A stretch of DNA of 36,447 nucleotides from JANLSE01 sp031362265 (GTDB lineage Bacteria > Chloroflexota > Chloroflexia > Chloroflexales > Roseiflexaceae): positions 1 to 36,447 of the forward strand of contig JANLSE010000417.1 in the NCBI GenBank assembly GCA_031362265.1, given 5' to 3'. The notes under the pieces are model-generated. The model made no database searches and had not been told where the DNA came from. It saw nothing but the letters and a program-made list of their open reading frames with translations. A program made the position numbers and the translations under genes. This document shows positions 1 to 8,193 of this stretch, one piece after another; the first letter of the stretch is position 1, and every line of letters starts with the position of its first letter.

Positions 1-126
1 GTTGAAACAGCATTAGATACGATTCGTCGTGCTCGCCCAATCATTGAGCTGAATGAATTGCAATTAGCACGCCTGGTTGAGTGGCACGATATCGTTCAGC
101 GTCAGGACGCCAGATTTGGCCCTTAG
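1..126 (+). CDS. C-terminal end of an unidentified protein (5' partial)
   Basis: Frame 1 is open from the window edge to a TAG at 124-126 and gives 41 residues ending in Asp-Ala-Arg-Phe-Gly-Pro. The composition is protein-like: an amphipathic helix rich in Leu, Glu and Arg, with an Ile-Arg-Arg-Ala-Arg-Pro motif. Tails of this sort occur at the end of small dual-specificity phosphatases, but no catalytic motif lies in the window, so this is only a guess. The following 173 bases hold no convincing gene, only the ribosome binding site of the next one. Confidence 0.5.
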   Translation, partial: VETALDTIRRARPIIELNELQLARLVEWHDIVQRQDARFGP

Positions 127-299
127 AAATATACTACAAGCATACGTAAACAGGCAAAGAATAATAGATTCCTTGTTTGAGAGCGTATCGTCACGTTCAG
201 AAGAGCGTTTTCCTGATAGAACTAATAGAGGCGCGGGCGACCAATGGCGCTGCGACCCGCTGCCTCATTTTGTTGTGAAGTAGTATCAGGAGCAATAGT

Positions 300-2609
300 A
301 TGCGCTATTTTTACCACCGCTTCTCTCGAATCTTGTTATTACTCGGTGTTACGCTCACGCTACTCGCTGGATTGCCCCTCGCGCGTGGTGCAAATCAGAC
401 CTTCAGCGTCAACCTACCAGCTATTTCAAATGGCATCTTGCCGCCGATTGTATTTGTCTCACGCCAAATCATGAATGAGGGCAGCATCTACTGGGATCCT
501 CCGAAGGGTATGCCTGGAGTTGGCCCATATAGCCGCTTTACAAATGCATCGCCAGGGAAACTCCAGATCATCAATCATAATGGAACATTGATCACCTTAA
601 TCGATGGCTCGAATCCCAATTCGAATGCGTTCCATTTGATTGATGTGAATGCCCCGGATGTTTCGTACGATGGAACTAAAATTGTCTTTGCTGGCCTACC
701 ATCGGGCAACTACTCGCGTGGGACAGTAAGCAACCCTAGTGCGTGGCGCTTATATATCATCAATCGTGATGGGAGCGGGTTACGCCAACTCACGCTATCC
801 GACCCGCGGCCCAACATGAGCCAGTTTGGTCCAGCCGCTGGATCGCTAGCAGCATTCGATGATACTGATCCAGCGTGGCTACCCGATGGCCGAATTGTCT
901 TTACCTCAACACGCTGGCCTGCCTATGCGCAATACAGCGGAACACGTGCCTCAAACCTGTATGTGATTAATGCCAATGGAACCGGACTACATCGCATTAC
1001 TGCCGAGCGCAATGGTGCCGATCGGCCAGTCATTGACCCAATCACCGGGCAAATCGTCTATGCCCGCTGGTGGCGAAATCATCGCTTTCCAACAAACGAC
1101 TTCTCAACCGTCACCAATCCACAAGGTGGTTTTCAGCAGAAAGATGGCCTGACCGCAATCCGCAATGGCCAAACCGAACCCTTCTTCCGCAATGCATGGC
1201 AGGCTGCCGCAATTAACCCAGATGGGACTGGCCTGCGTATGTGGGCAGGCACCTTCCGCGAGGAGGATCGTAACCATACCTATGGTGGTTCATTTACGCG
1301 ACAGGGTGAGTTTGTTGCGAACTTCTTCCCAATGTACAACATGACCGAAGCCGGTGGCTTTGGTGGCATTCGACGCTATAGTCGTGGTGCGAATGGGTTT
1401 ACATCTATGGTAGGTATTACTGGGCTAAGTATTAATTATGCAAACCAGAATAATCCAACCTCATTTGGGATTTTCCAGGGCGCCTATGCAGCAGATCCAG
1501 CTGTCAATGGTGATGGTCGGATCGTGTTCTCATACGCAGCTGGTATTGGCCAAGATTATGGCCTCTATCTGATGAATGCAGATGGTTCAGGCCGCACATT
1601 GATCTATGACGCGCCTGGCACTGCCGAATTGCGTGCCCGCTTAGTTGCTGCCCGCCCTGTGCCGCCGATTATTGCCGATCATGCGACCCAAGTACCAAGT
1701 TTACTGCCACCATCAGCAGGTGGGCCATACGATACCGATGGCACCTTTATCTTCGATGCCCTAAATGTTTACTTTAATGCACCTGTAGATACCAATATCG
1801 TCAATGCACCAGCTGTTGGTTCAGCACAGTCGATCCAGTTCTTTCTTGATCACCAGCGCACAAGCACAGGTTCGTTCCCCAACCTGGATTGGCCGATTTT
1901 ACTCGGGCAATTAGCTGTTGGTGCCGATGGTTCTGTTATGAACCCCAATGCACCAGCGAACTTACCACTCTTTGAGAGCTTGCGTTCCGCCGATGGCTCA
2001 GTGCCTCCTACCATAGGCCCTCCTGGCCAGGCAAATGGTGCAGCGTTCGTGACAGGAATGAACTTTGGGCGGCCTGGCGAACGAGTGCAATGTGTTGGAT
2101 GTCATGCTGGCCACTCACAACTTCCTGTGCCCGCCAACCCTGCCGATGCGAAGTGGACAAACCTCGCGCCGGGAGCATCACTGGCAGTCTCCTCATTCCT
2201 TGATCAAAACTATATCAGTGGACTCACCGATCGACGTGTCATGAAGGGTGAAGTCTGGCGGTATTGGCGCAGCGCAAATGGCCAGACGACGAATCAGTGG
2301 GCCAAGCTCACCTTCCAGGTGCCTGTATCAGTACGTACCGTTCGGCTCTATAACCCACGCCAACAATCTGGTACCGATATGCAGGTAGGCCAGACAACGG
2401 TTATTCTCTATAGTGATGCAGCTGGTACAGTTGAGGTTGGCCGTCAGACATCGGGCGCATTATCAGTACTCGGTACGAATGTGAACTTTGCCGATGTTAA
2501 GGCGCGCAGCATCCGCATTGAAATCAACCAGGTCAGCGGGCGTGTCGATGGTATCGTATGCGCAAGCCTGGCTGAGGTAGAGGTGATTGGGCGCGGAGAA
2601 GCGCCATAA
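300..2609 (+). CDS. Secreted PD40 beta-propeller protein with a single c-type heme motif and a C-terminal discoidin-like domain
   Basis: This is a 769-residue exported protein. Residues 1-30 form a signal peptide: basic start, Leu-rich core, then Ala-Arg-Gly. Repeated blades of the form Asn-x-Asp-Gly-Ser/Thr-Gly-Leu (for example NRDGSGLRQLT, NPDGTGLRMW, NADGSGRTLI) are typical of TolB/PD40 WD40-like propellers. Cys598-Val-Gly-Cys601-His602 is a CxxCH motif able to bind one covalent heme. The last ~110 residues (about 660-765) look like an F5/8 type C, galactose-binding-like fold. The overall plan recalls HzsA-related PD40 proteins with CxxCH motifs; no redox function is shown. The ATG at 300 has AGGAG 7 bases upstream. 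A double hairpin follows the gene, so it is probably transcribed alone. Confidence 0.85.
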   Translation: MRYFYHRFSRILLLLGVTLTLLAGLPLARGANQTFSVNLPAISNGILPPIVFVSRQIMNEGSIYWDPPKGMPGVGPYSRFTNASPGKLQIINHNGTLITLIDGSNPNSNAFHLIDVNAPDVSYDGTKIVFAGLPSGNYSRGTVSNPSAWRLYIINRDGSGLRQLTLSDPRPNMSQFGPAAGSLAAFDDTDPAWLPDGRIVFTSTRWPAYAQYSGTRASNLYVINANGTGLHRITAERNGADRPVIDPITGQIVYARWWRNHRFPTNDFSTVTNPQGGFQQKDGLTAIRNGQTEPFFRNAWQAAAINPDGTGLRMWAGTFREEDRNHTYGGSFTRQGEFVANFFPMYNMTEAGGFGGIRRYSRGANGFTSMVGITGLSINYANQNNPTSFGIFQGAYAADPAVNGDGRIVFSYAAGIGQDYGLYLMNADGSGRTLIYDAPGTAELRARLVAARPVPPIIADHATQVPSLLPPSAGGPYDTDGTFIFDALNVYFNAPVDTNIVNAPAVGSAQSIQFFLDHQRTSTGSFPNLDWPILLGQLAVGADGSVMNPNAPANLPLFESLRSADGSVPPTIGPPGQANGAAFVTGMNFGRPGERVQCVGCHAGHSQLPVPANPADAKWTNLAPGASLAVSSFLDQNYISGLTDRRVMKGEVWRYWRSANGQTTNQWAKLTFQVPVSVRTVRLYNPRQQSGTDMQVGQTTVILYSDAAGTVEVGRQTSGALSVLGTNVNFADVKARSIRIEINQVSGRVDGIVCASLAEVEVIGRGEAP

Positions 2610-2638
2610 ACCAATCCCAGAATAAGCCATACCTAGGG

Positions 2639-2677
2639 ATCTTCTGTTGCAGATCGAGGCAATTTGCAACAGAAGAT
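2639..2677. terminator. First of two tandem hairpins after the propeller gene
   Basis: A perfect 13-bp inverted repeat has arms ATCTTCTGTTGCA (2639-2651) and its complement (2665-2677) with a 13-base loop. It has no long T tract directly after it. It lies just after the stop of the upstream gene and before the next promoter, so a role in transcription termination or transcript end protection is likely. Confidence 0.6.
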
Positions 2678-2686
2678 TCGGTTCAT

Positions 2687-2716
2687 GCTCAGCCAGCAGA
2701 ACTCTTCTGGCTGAGC
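2687..2716. terminator. Second tandem hairpin
   Basis: A perfect 10-bp stem pairs GCTCAGCCAG (2687-2696) with CTGGCTGAGC (2707-2716) around a 10-base loop and is followed by the T-rich GTTATTTCTT. This resembles an intrinsic terminator and lies 10 bases before the -35 box of the next promoter. Confidence 0.65.
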
Positions 2717-2725
2717 CGTTATTTC

Positions 2726-2754
2726 TTGACACCCCCCTACGACTACTTTATAAT
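2726..2754 (+). promoter_or_regulatory. Near-perfect sigma70-type promoter for the glycan gene cluster
   Basis: TTGACA (2726-2731), a 17-bp spacer and TATAAT (2749-2754) match the vegetative consensus at all twelve positions with the optimal spacing. The predicted start, near 2761, lies about 30 bases before the GTG start of the membrane protein gene at 2790. The run of three overlapping or near genes behind it would form one transcript. Confidence 0.8.
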
Positions 2755-2789
2755 CGCCTCTCCTGATATAATGGCTTTTAAAGCCAGTA

Positions 2790-4961
2790 GTGGGCGCGGT
2801 GAGGTCGATTACCAGATCAATTCAAACCAGTAAGCGCTGGCCCATGCTTGCGCTTACGTTCAGCGTAGCCCTTGTTGTAGCGTTAGCACCAATTCTTGGC
2901 GGCGGCGCAGGAATAGCTGAATGGGTTATCCGGCAACCCTTACGGGTAGTACTCACTGCCGTTGCCATCGCTGGGCTTTACCTCGCACCAGGTTTGTTGC
3001 TTTTACGCCTACTCTGGCCAAATAGTCACTCACTCAGTTGGCCAATGCGGATTGCATTAGCGCCAGGTATAAGCATCGCACTCCCCCCTGTGATTCTGAT
3101 CATCATGCAAGATATTGGCCTACCGTGGGGGCAGATACAGACATGGGCGTACCTGGTGCTTTGTTTAACAGGGCTTATTGCCACGCTAGTCGTGGATCGG
3201 CGGGCAGGGGCCACCAATATAGCGGTACTTCCTGCGCTCATCAGCCCACTTCTGTTTGGAATCTGTGGTGCGGCGCTGCTCATCCGCCTCTATATTGTGC
3301 GTGATCTCCCAACAGGCCTGCTAGGCGATTCATTTCACCATACAATGATGGCGCAACTCATTGTTAATCATGGTGGCATTTTTCACTCATGGCAACCATA
3401 TGCGCCACTCACAACATTTACCTATCATTTTGGGTTTCATGCGAATGTTGCCTTTTTCCATTGGCTCAGTGGGCTAGATGTTGTCTCAAGCACGATTTGG
3501 ACAGGCCAAGTGCTTAACGCAAGTGCAATACCGCTTGCATTTGCCCTTACCGTGGTACTTAGCCGTAGCCCATGGGGCGGTATCTGGGCCGCACTTATTA
3601 CCGGATTCATTGCAGTCATTCCAAGCTATTATGTAAATTGGGGCCGTTATACCCAACTCACCGGCCAATTAGTACTGGTGGGGTTGGTTGTCGCTTGGAT
3701 GCTGCTCGCTGAAACAGAAGTTGCCCCAACGGAAGCTACATCCAACGCAGCAAAACTACGCCACTGGTTTGGTGTACTCTGGAAACCGCTGCTCCTCACG
3801 GCGATCCTGACAGCCTCGATGGTATTAACCCATTATCTGGTTACGGTTTTTGCAATCGGCTTCCTGATGACCTATCTGGTCACATTAGCGCTTGTGCGGC
3901 GTGATCCCCGCTTTATTCAATCACTTATACTACGCAGCGCCTGTGTTGGATTCGTGGCTTTGCTGATCATCGCACCATGGATCATGAATCTCCTCAATGG
4001 CTTTCTGGTAAGAAACGCGTCGGGATTTGTCAGTGGAGGTGTGGAGGCAGAGCGAATTGCCCAGTACTCAACAATACCAGCACTTGTGCCATTTTATGCC
4101 AAGAGCTACGTTCTGTTCAGCGCCTTTATTGGGCTGATTATCGCAATCTGGCAACGAGCATGGCGAATGTCGCTACTTGCGTTATGGTGCGCCATCCTGA
4201 TTCTATGTGTCATCCCACAGGTAGTAGGCTTGCCTGGCACTGGGTTGATTGATTATCTAACCGCATTCAGTGCGCTCTATATTCCACTTGCACCATTAGC
4301 AGGCTACGCGATTGGGGTAGTACAGAGCCGTGTCCAGGGTATGTTAAGCGGAATCGCCAGTTATGCCTTCTATACCTTTGCAAGCGCTATTCTGATTGGT
4401 GTAATTGCGTGGGGCGCTGCCTGGCATGTTCAGCTTATCAGTGGCAATACCCAAATGGTCACAGCAGCCGATTTGCGTGCAATCGACTGGATTCGAGTGA
4501 ATACGCCAACAACGGCACGATTCTTGGTCAATAGTTTCCCTGCTTATGGCGGGAACCTGATCGCAGGGACAGATGCAGGCTGGTGGTTACCTCTCTTGGC
4601 CAATCGTGAGGTGACCGTACCGCCGCTCACCTATGGCAGTGAACAAGCTGAATTACGTGATTACGCGCATCGAGTCAATACCCTGGCAGAGAAGTTGCGT
4701 GGCCGCTCACTACGCAATCCTGCACCCGTCTCGGTCGATCTAACAACCGATCAAGCGATTATGCTGCTACGCGATGCTGGCATCACCTATGTCTATAGTG
4801 GAGCGCACCCATTCCCATCGGCACGTGAGGCTGATCGAATCAATACTCATCGGCTGCGCGCAAGCCCACTATTTCGGTTACTATATGACCAAGATGGTGT
4901 TGAGATTTTTGAATTTCTTGGGCAGCCTATTTCTTTTATGAAAGCATACGAGCGTTACTAG
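2790..4961 (+). CDS. Multi-pass membrane protein, GT-C glycosyltransferase-like
   Basis: The 723-residue product has many hydrophobic helices from about residue 18 to 550 and a soluble C-terminal part. After a conserved Arg-Asp-Leu comes Asp180-Ser-Phe-His183-His184 in a predicted outside loop. An acidic residue in the first large loop is the usual catalytic feature of GT-C (GT39/GT83-like) enzymes that use polyprenyl-linked sugars. A paralog at 13590-15494 shares D-x-x-H-H, PYxP, a Trp-Gly-Arg-Tyr-Thr motif and the Gly-Gly/Ala-Gly-Trp-Trp-Leu block. The GTG start at 2790 has no clear ribosome binding site; ATG 2844 is possible but starts at the first helix. The TAG overlaps the next start by one base, suggesting translational coupling. 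The sugar transferred is unknown. Confidence 0.7.
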   Translation: MGAVRSITRSIQTSKRWPMLALTFSVALVVALAPILGGGAGIAEWVIRQPLRVVLTAVAIAGLYLAPGLLLLRLLWPNSHSLSWPMRIALAPGISIALPPVILIIMQDIGLPWGQIQTWAYLVLCLTGLIATLVVDRRAGATNIAVLPALISPLLFGICGAALLIRLYIVRDLPTGLLGDSFHHTMMAQLIVNHGGIFHSWQPYAPLTTFTYHFGFHANVAFFHWLSGLDVVSSTIWTGQVLNASAIPLAFALTVVLSRSPWGGIWAALITGFIAVIPSYYVNWGRYTQLTGQLVLVGLVVAWMLLAETEVAPTEATSNAAKLRHWFGVLWKPLLLTAILTASMVLTHYLVTVFAIGFLMTYLVTLALVRRDPRFIQSLILRSACVGFVALLIIAPWIMNLLNGFLVRNASGFVSGGVEAERIAQYSTIPALVPFYAKSYVLFSAFIGLIIAIWQRAWRMSLLALWCAILILCVIPQVVGLPGTGLIDYLTAFSALYIPLAPLAGYAIGVVQSRVQGMLSGIASYAFYTFASAILIGVIAWGAAWHVQLISGNTQMVTAADLRAIDWIRVNTPTTARFLVNSFPAYGGNLIAGTDAGWWLPLLANREVTVPPLTYGSEQAELRDYAHRVNTLAEKLRGRSLRNPAPVSVDLTTDQAIMLLRDAGITYVYSGAHPFPSAREADRINTHRLRASPLFRLLYDQDGVEIFEFLGQPISFMKAYERY

Positions 4962-6148
4962 TGAAAATAACCCTGATTGGCCCAACCTATCCATTTCGTG
5001 GTGGTATTGCCCACTATACCTCGCTACTCGCATTGTATTTGCGGCAACGCCACGATGTGCGCCTGATTTCCTATATCAAACAGTATCCGCAATGGCTGTA
5101 TCCCGGCAATACGGCCATGGATCCAAGCCCGGATTCTAGTGCGCTACGTGTGGATTCTGAGCGTGTATTAGCCCCGCTCAACCCATTCACATGGTGGAAA
5201 ACGTTTCGCATGATCCAACGCGATCCACCCGATCTGCTGTTGCTTCAGTGGTGGACACCATTCTGGTCGCCAATGTTGTTCTTTCTCACTCGTATGATCC
5301 GGCGCTATACAAAGATTCGTATCTTGTTTCTCTGCCACCATATTATCGCACCCGATGGTGGCCTCTTCGATTGGTATCTGGCACGTAGAATCCTATGGCG
5401 CGGTGATGCGTTCATTGTGATGAGCGAAGAAGATTTCGCACTACTCCGGCGTGCACTTCCTAAGGGGCGTATTCGCGGAACCACCCTGCCACCCTATGAT
5501 GTCTTTAGTCGCACGCCACTCCCACGTGCCGAAGCCCGTTCACTCTTGCAACTCGACCCCGAGCAGCCGCTATTACTCTTCTTTGGGTTTGTGCGCCGCT
5601 ACAAAGGGCTCAGGCACCTTATCCGCGCACTGGCATTTGCTCGTGAGCACATACCAGCCAAATTGCTGGTGGTAGGAGAATTCTGGGAAGACGAGCGACC
5701 ATACCGAACCCTGGTTCAGGAGCTTGGCCTGGAAGACGCAGTGATTTTCCAGAATACCTATGTGCCAAATGACGAGATCACTCGTTACTTCTCGGCTTGT
5801 GATGTCGTGGTAATGCCATACCTGGAAGCAACCCAAAGCGGGGTCGCTCAACTAGCGATTGGCTTTGAGAAACCGATGATCGCAACCTCCGTTGGTGGCA
5901 TGGCCGAGACAATCCAAGATAGTGAGAATGGCCTGATTGTCCCACCCGCCGATCCAGCAGCATTAGGTAACGCAATTGTGCGCTTCTTCAATGAGGATCT
6001 TGGCCCACAATTCAGCGAGAATATTCGCTCCAGTAAAGAGCGCGGCTCATGGATGCCGATGATTCAGCTGATTGAAGAACTCGCCACGCCAGTCGCCCTC
6101 ACCGCTGAACAGGCTGCGATCAAGACACCATCGCCACGCGTGCTGTAA
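4961..6148 (+). CDS. Glycosyltransferase family 4 (GT-B fold)
   Basis: This 395-residue protein transfers a sugar from a nucleotide donor, probably to a lipid or growing glycan at the inner membrane face. The N-terminus (IGPTYPFRGGIAHYT) is the glycine-rich acceptor-side loop of GT4 enzymes. The C-terminal Rossmann half begins near LLFFGFVRRYKGL. The donor-binding block contains a Glu in PYLEATQSG and ends in ATSVGGMAE, as in GT4. The GTG start overlaps the upstream TAG in the sequence TAGTG, so it probably depends on translation of the membrane protein. Substrate specificity cannot be read from the sequence. Confidence 0.88.
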   Translation: MKITLIGPTYPFRGGIAHYTSLLALYLRQRHDVRLISYIKQYPQWLYPGNTAMDPSPDSSALRVDSERVLAPLNPFTWWKTFRMIQRDPPDLLLLQWWTPFWSPMLFFLTRMIRRYTKIRILFLCHHIIAPDGGLFDWYLARRILWRGDAFIVMSEEDFALLRRALPKGRIRGTTLPPYDVFSRTPLPRAEARSLLQLDPEQPLLLFFGFVRRYKGLRHLIRALAFAREHIPAKLLVVGEFWEDERPYRTLVQELGLEDAVIFQNTYVPNDEITRYFSACDVVVMPYLEATQSGVAQLAIGFEKPMIATSVGGMAETIQDSENGLIVPPADPAALGNAIVRFFNEDLGPQFSENIRSSKERGSWMPMIQLIEELATPVALTAEQAAIKTPSPRVL

Positions 6149-6151
6149 TAC

Positions 6152-6241
6152 TTCACCACAGAGGCACAGAGTTTATGCTTATCTGCCCGAATCTGTGTTC
6201 TCTGTGCTCTCTGCACCCAAAGGGTACCCGTCTGTGGTGAA
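6152..6241. repeat. Intergenic palindromic repeat of the CCACAGAG type
   Basis: The outer arms TTCACCACAGA (6152-6162) and TCTGTGGTGAA (6231-6241) pair perfectly over 11 bp. Inside, GCACAGAG (6164-6171) pairs with CTCTGTGC (6200-6207). The element fills nearly the whole 114-base gap between the two glycosyltransferase genes. Sequences of the type CACAGAGnCACAGAG are common intergenic repeats in many bacterial genomes (recalled, not searched). It could fold in RNA and separate the two genes or act as a weak terminator. Confidence 0.7.
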
Positions 6242-6262
6242 TAAAAAACCGAGTCGTACATT

Positions 6263-7465
6263 GTGAGAATTGCCTTCCTCTGCACATCCAGCCTGGATTA
6301 CCCCTCACCACGTGGGCGCTGGCTACCAGTAGCGCAAGAATTTGTGCGTGCAGGCCATACTGCGACGCTACACATGTTGCACCCCACCTGGGATCGGCTC
6401 AGCATACGTGAATCGAATGAAGGCCAGGTGGATTTACGCTATGTGAGCCAAATGCATGTATATGGCTACCCTGGGTCGCGGCGCGCGCTTCGCCCAGCTG
6501 AACTCCTGGCGATTTCGTTCCGGTCGGCCCTCGCGCTTGCAGCCAGTGCGATCCGTTCCAAAGCAGAAATCATCCAGATCGCCAAACCGCAACCAATGAA
6601 TGGGCTGGCAGGGCTACTAGCGGCACGCATCCTTGGTGCGCCAATGTTTGTCGATTGTGACGACTATGAGGCTGGGGCGAATCGTTTTGGGGCCGCTTGG
6701 CAGCGTCGCATGGTTCAACTATGGGAAGATCGCCTGCCGCGCGCCGCCAATGGTGTCAGTGTCAATACACGCTTTATGCAGCAGTATTGTGAAGAACACG
6801 GTGTGCCTGCCGGGCATATCTATTATGTACCCAATGGGTTGCGTGCAGCACAGTTCGATCCACCCAACCCAACTGATGTACAGGCATTACGAGCCAAGCT
6901 TGGGCTCGAATCGCACCCTACATTGATCTATTTTGGCGCAATTAGCACCATTGCACATGGCGTCCAGCTTCTCTTAGAAGCATTCGCAATCGCATTACAT
7001 CAACTGCCACATGCACGGCTACTACTGGTAGGCGATGGCGACGACCGCCCAGCGCTCCAAGCGCACAGCCTTAATCTTGGAATCGGCCATGCTGTGATTT
7101 GGACAGGGAATGTCGCACCAACTGCTACACGAAATTATCTGGCATTGGCCCAAGCCTCGTGTGACCCTGTCGCAGATACACCCGCAATGGCAGCACGCTC
7201 CCCGCTCAAAATCGTCGAGAGTCTGGCGCAAGGTATTCCTGTACTTACCGGGAATATTGGCGACCGACGCGAGTTACTTGGCGAATCGAGTGGCTTGATT
7301 GTGACCCCCGGCGATCCTGCTGCTCTCGCGGCTGGGATTGTCGCGCTGCTTAACGACCCAAACCAACGCAATATTATGGCCAAGGCAGCTCGCCAGCAGG
7401 CCGAAAACTTACGTTGGGAGCGGATTGTGGAGCCGTGGGTACGCATGATTGAGGCCAGGGGATGA
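6263..7465 (+). CDS. Glycosyltransferase family 4 (second, GT-B fold)
   Basis: This 400-residue protein has an N-terminal Rossmann start (MRIAFLCTSSLDYPSPRG), a middle block FVDCDDYEAGANRFG, the domain hinge YYVPNGL, a donor-domain opening LIYFGAIST and the terminal block SPLKIVESLAQGIPVL with the conserved Glu of GT4 enzymes. It differs clearly from the preceding glycosyltransferase and is not a recent duplicate. Translation probably starts at GTG 6263, but no strong ribosome binding site is seen. Position after the membrane protein and the first glycosyltransferase suggests that the three act on one glycan or glycolipid. Confidence 0.85.
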   Translation: MRIAFLCTSSLDYPSPRGRWLPVAQEFVRAGHTATLHMLHPTWDRLSIRESNEGQVDLRYVSQMHVYGYPGSRRALRPAELLAISFRSALALAASAIRSKAEIIQIAKPQPMNGLAGLLAARILGAPMFVDCDDYEAGANRFGAAWQRRMVQLWEDRLPRAANGVSVNTRFMQQYCEEHGVPAGHIYYVPNGLRAAQFDPPNPTDVQALRAKLGLESHPTLIYFGAISTIAHGVQLLLEAFAIALHQLPHARLLLVGDGDDRPALQAHSLNLGIGHAVIWTGNVAPTATRNYLALAQASCDPVADTPAMAARSPLKIVESLAQGIPVLTGNIGDRRELLGESSGLIVTPGDPAALAAGIVALLNDPNQRNIMAKAARQQAENLRWERIVEPWVRMIEARG

Positions 7466-7791
7466 ACGAATGGCTCTGCTGATTAGTACGCAGACAGCAG
7501 TCCAGACGCTGCAGTACTCAGTGCAGTTCAAGCAGCACCACACTATCCTCCAGCCATAGATTCGTTCTGGGAACTGTTCGTTAGCAGCTTCGAACGCACG
7601 ATAATCCATACATATAGTATAACCCAACATGGCCGATTCTACTGAATGTGTATCTAGGATAGCGAGGCTATGCTCAAATCGCGAGGGACAATTGAGCATG
7701 TAATGCAGGTACAACCAGACCCATCCGCAATTGTATGCCAAGCGTACTTTATTTAGAGACAATCGATTGAAACACGAGGTAGGCAGTGTCA
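7466..7791. other. 326-base gap without a recognised gene
   Basis: I find no known gene here. An 8-bp inverted repeat, ATGCTCAA (7670-7677) with TTGAGCAT (7692-7699), could be a weak terminator or an operator. A minus-strand reading frame stays open across the gap, but its Cys/Trp-rich product resembles nothing I know. AGGTAGG at 7777-7783 is the ribosome binding site of the next gene. Confidence 0.5.
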
Positions 7792-8184
7792 ATGTCACAT
7801 ACACCCACAGCAAAACCATTTGAGGCCATTCGTGCGGAACAATTTGTTGTATTAACAACTTACCGCCGCAACGGAGATGCAATGCCAACCACAGTTTGGT
7901 TCGCGGAGCAGGATGGGAACATCTATATAACGACCAACAATCGCGCGGGTAAAGTCAAACGCATACAGAATAACCCACAGGTAACAATCGCGGCGAGCGA
8001 TCGCGTGGGGAACATCCATGGCCCAGCAATTGCCGCACGCGCACGCATGCTTCCAGCGGAGGAAGCAGCGATCGCAACCAGCGCACTGCAAGCCAAATAT
8101 GGTGAGACCTATGTGCAGATGACGAGCCAAATGGATACTGGCGAGCATGGGTCGCGTGTCTTTATGGAACTTATCCCAGCATAG
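7792..8184 (+). CDS. PPOX-class (pyridoxamine 5'-phosphate oxidase fold) flavin/F420-dependent protein
   Basis: The 130-residue product matches the small split-barrel family of F420- or FMN-binding oxidoreductases. The sequence runs RAEQFVVLTTYRRNG, then MPTTVWFAEQDGNIYITT, then NRAGKVKRIQNNPQVTIAA, then AAIATSALQAKYG, a pattern typical of the PPOX F420-dependent group (Rv2061-like). The substrate is unknown. A GTG six bases upstream is in frame, but AGGTAGG at 7777-7783 is spaced 8 bases from ATG 7792, so ATG is preferred. The gene converges with the next one, leaving only 9 bases and no clear terminator. Confidence 0.85.
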   Translation: MSHTPTAKPFEAIRAEQFVVLTTYRRNGDAMPTTVWFAEQDGNIYITTNNRAGKVKRIQNNPQVTIAASDRVGNIHGPAIAARARMLPAEEAAIATSALQAKYGETYVQMTSQMDTGEHGSRVFMELIPA

Positions 8185-8193
8185 CGCCTACCC

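Noticed and set aside
7409..7888. Minus-strand 159-residue open frame across the gap between the glycosyltransferase and PPOX genes
   Set aside because: It overlaps two real genes at its ends, is rich in Cys and Trp, has no clear ribosome binding site and matches no family I know. A decayed gene cannot be excluded.
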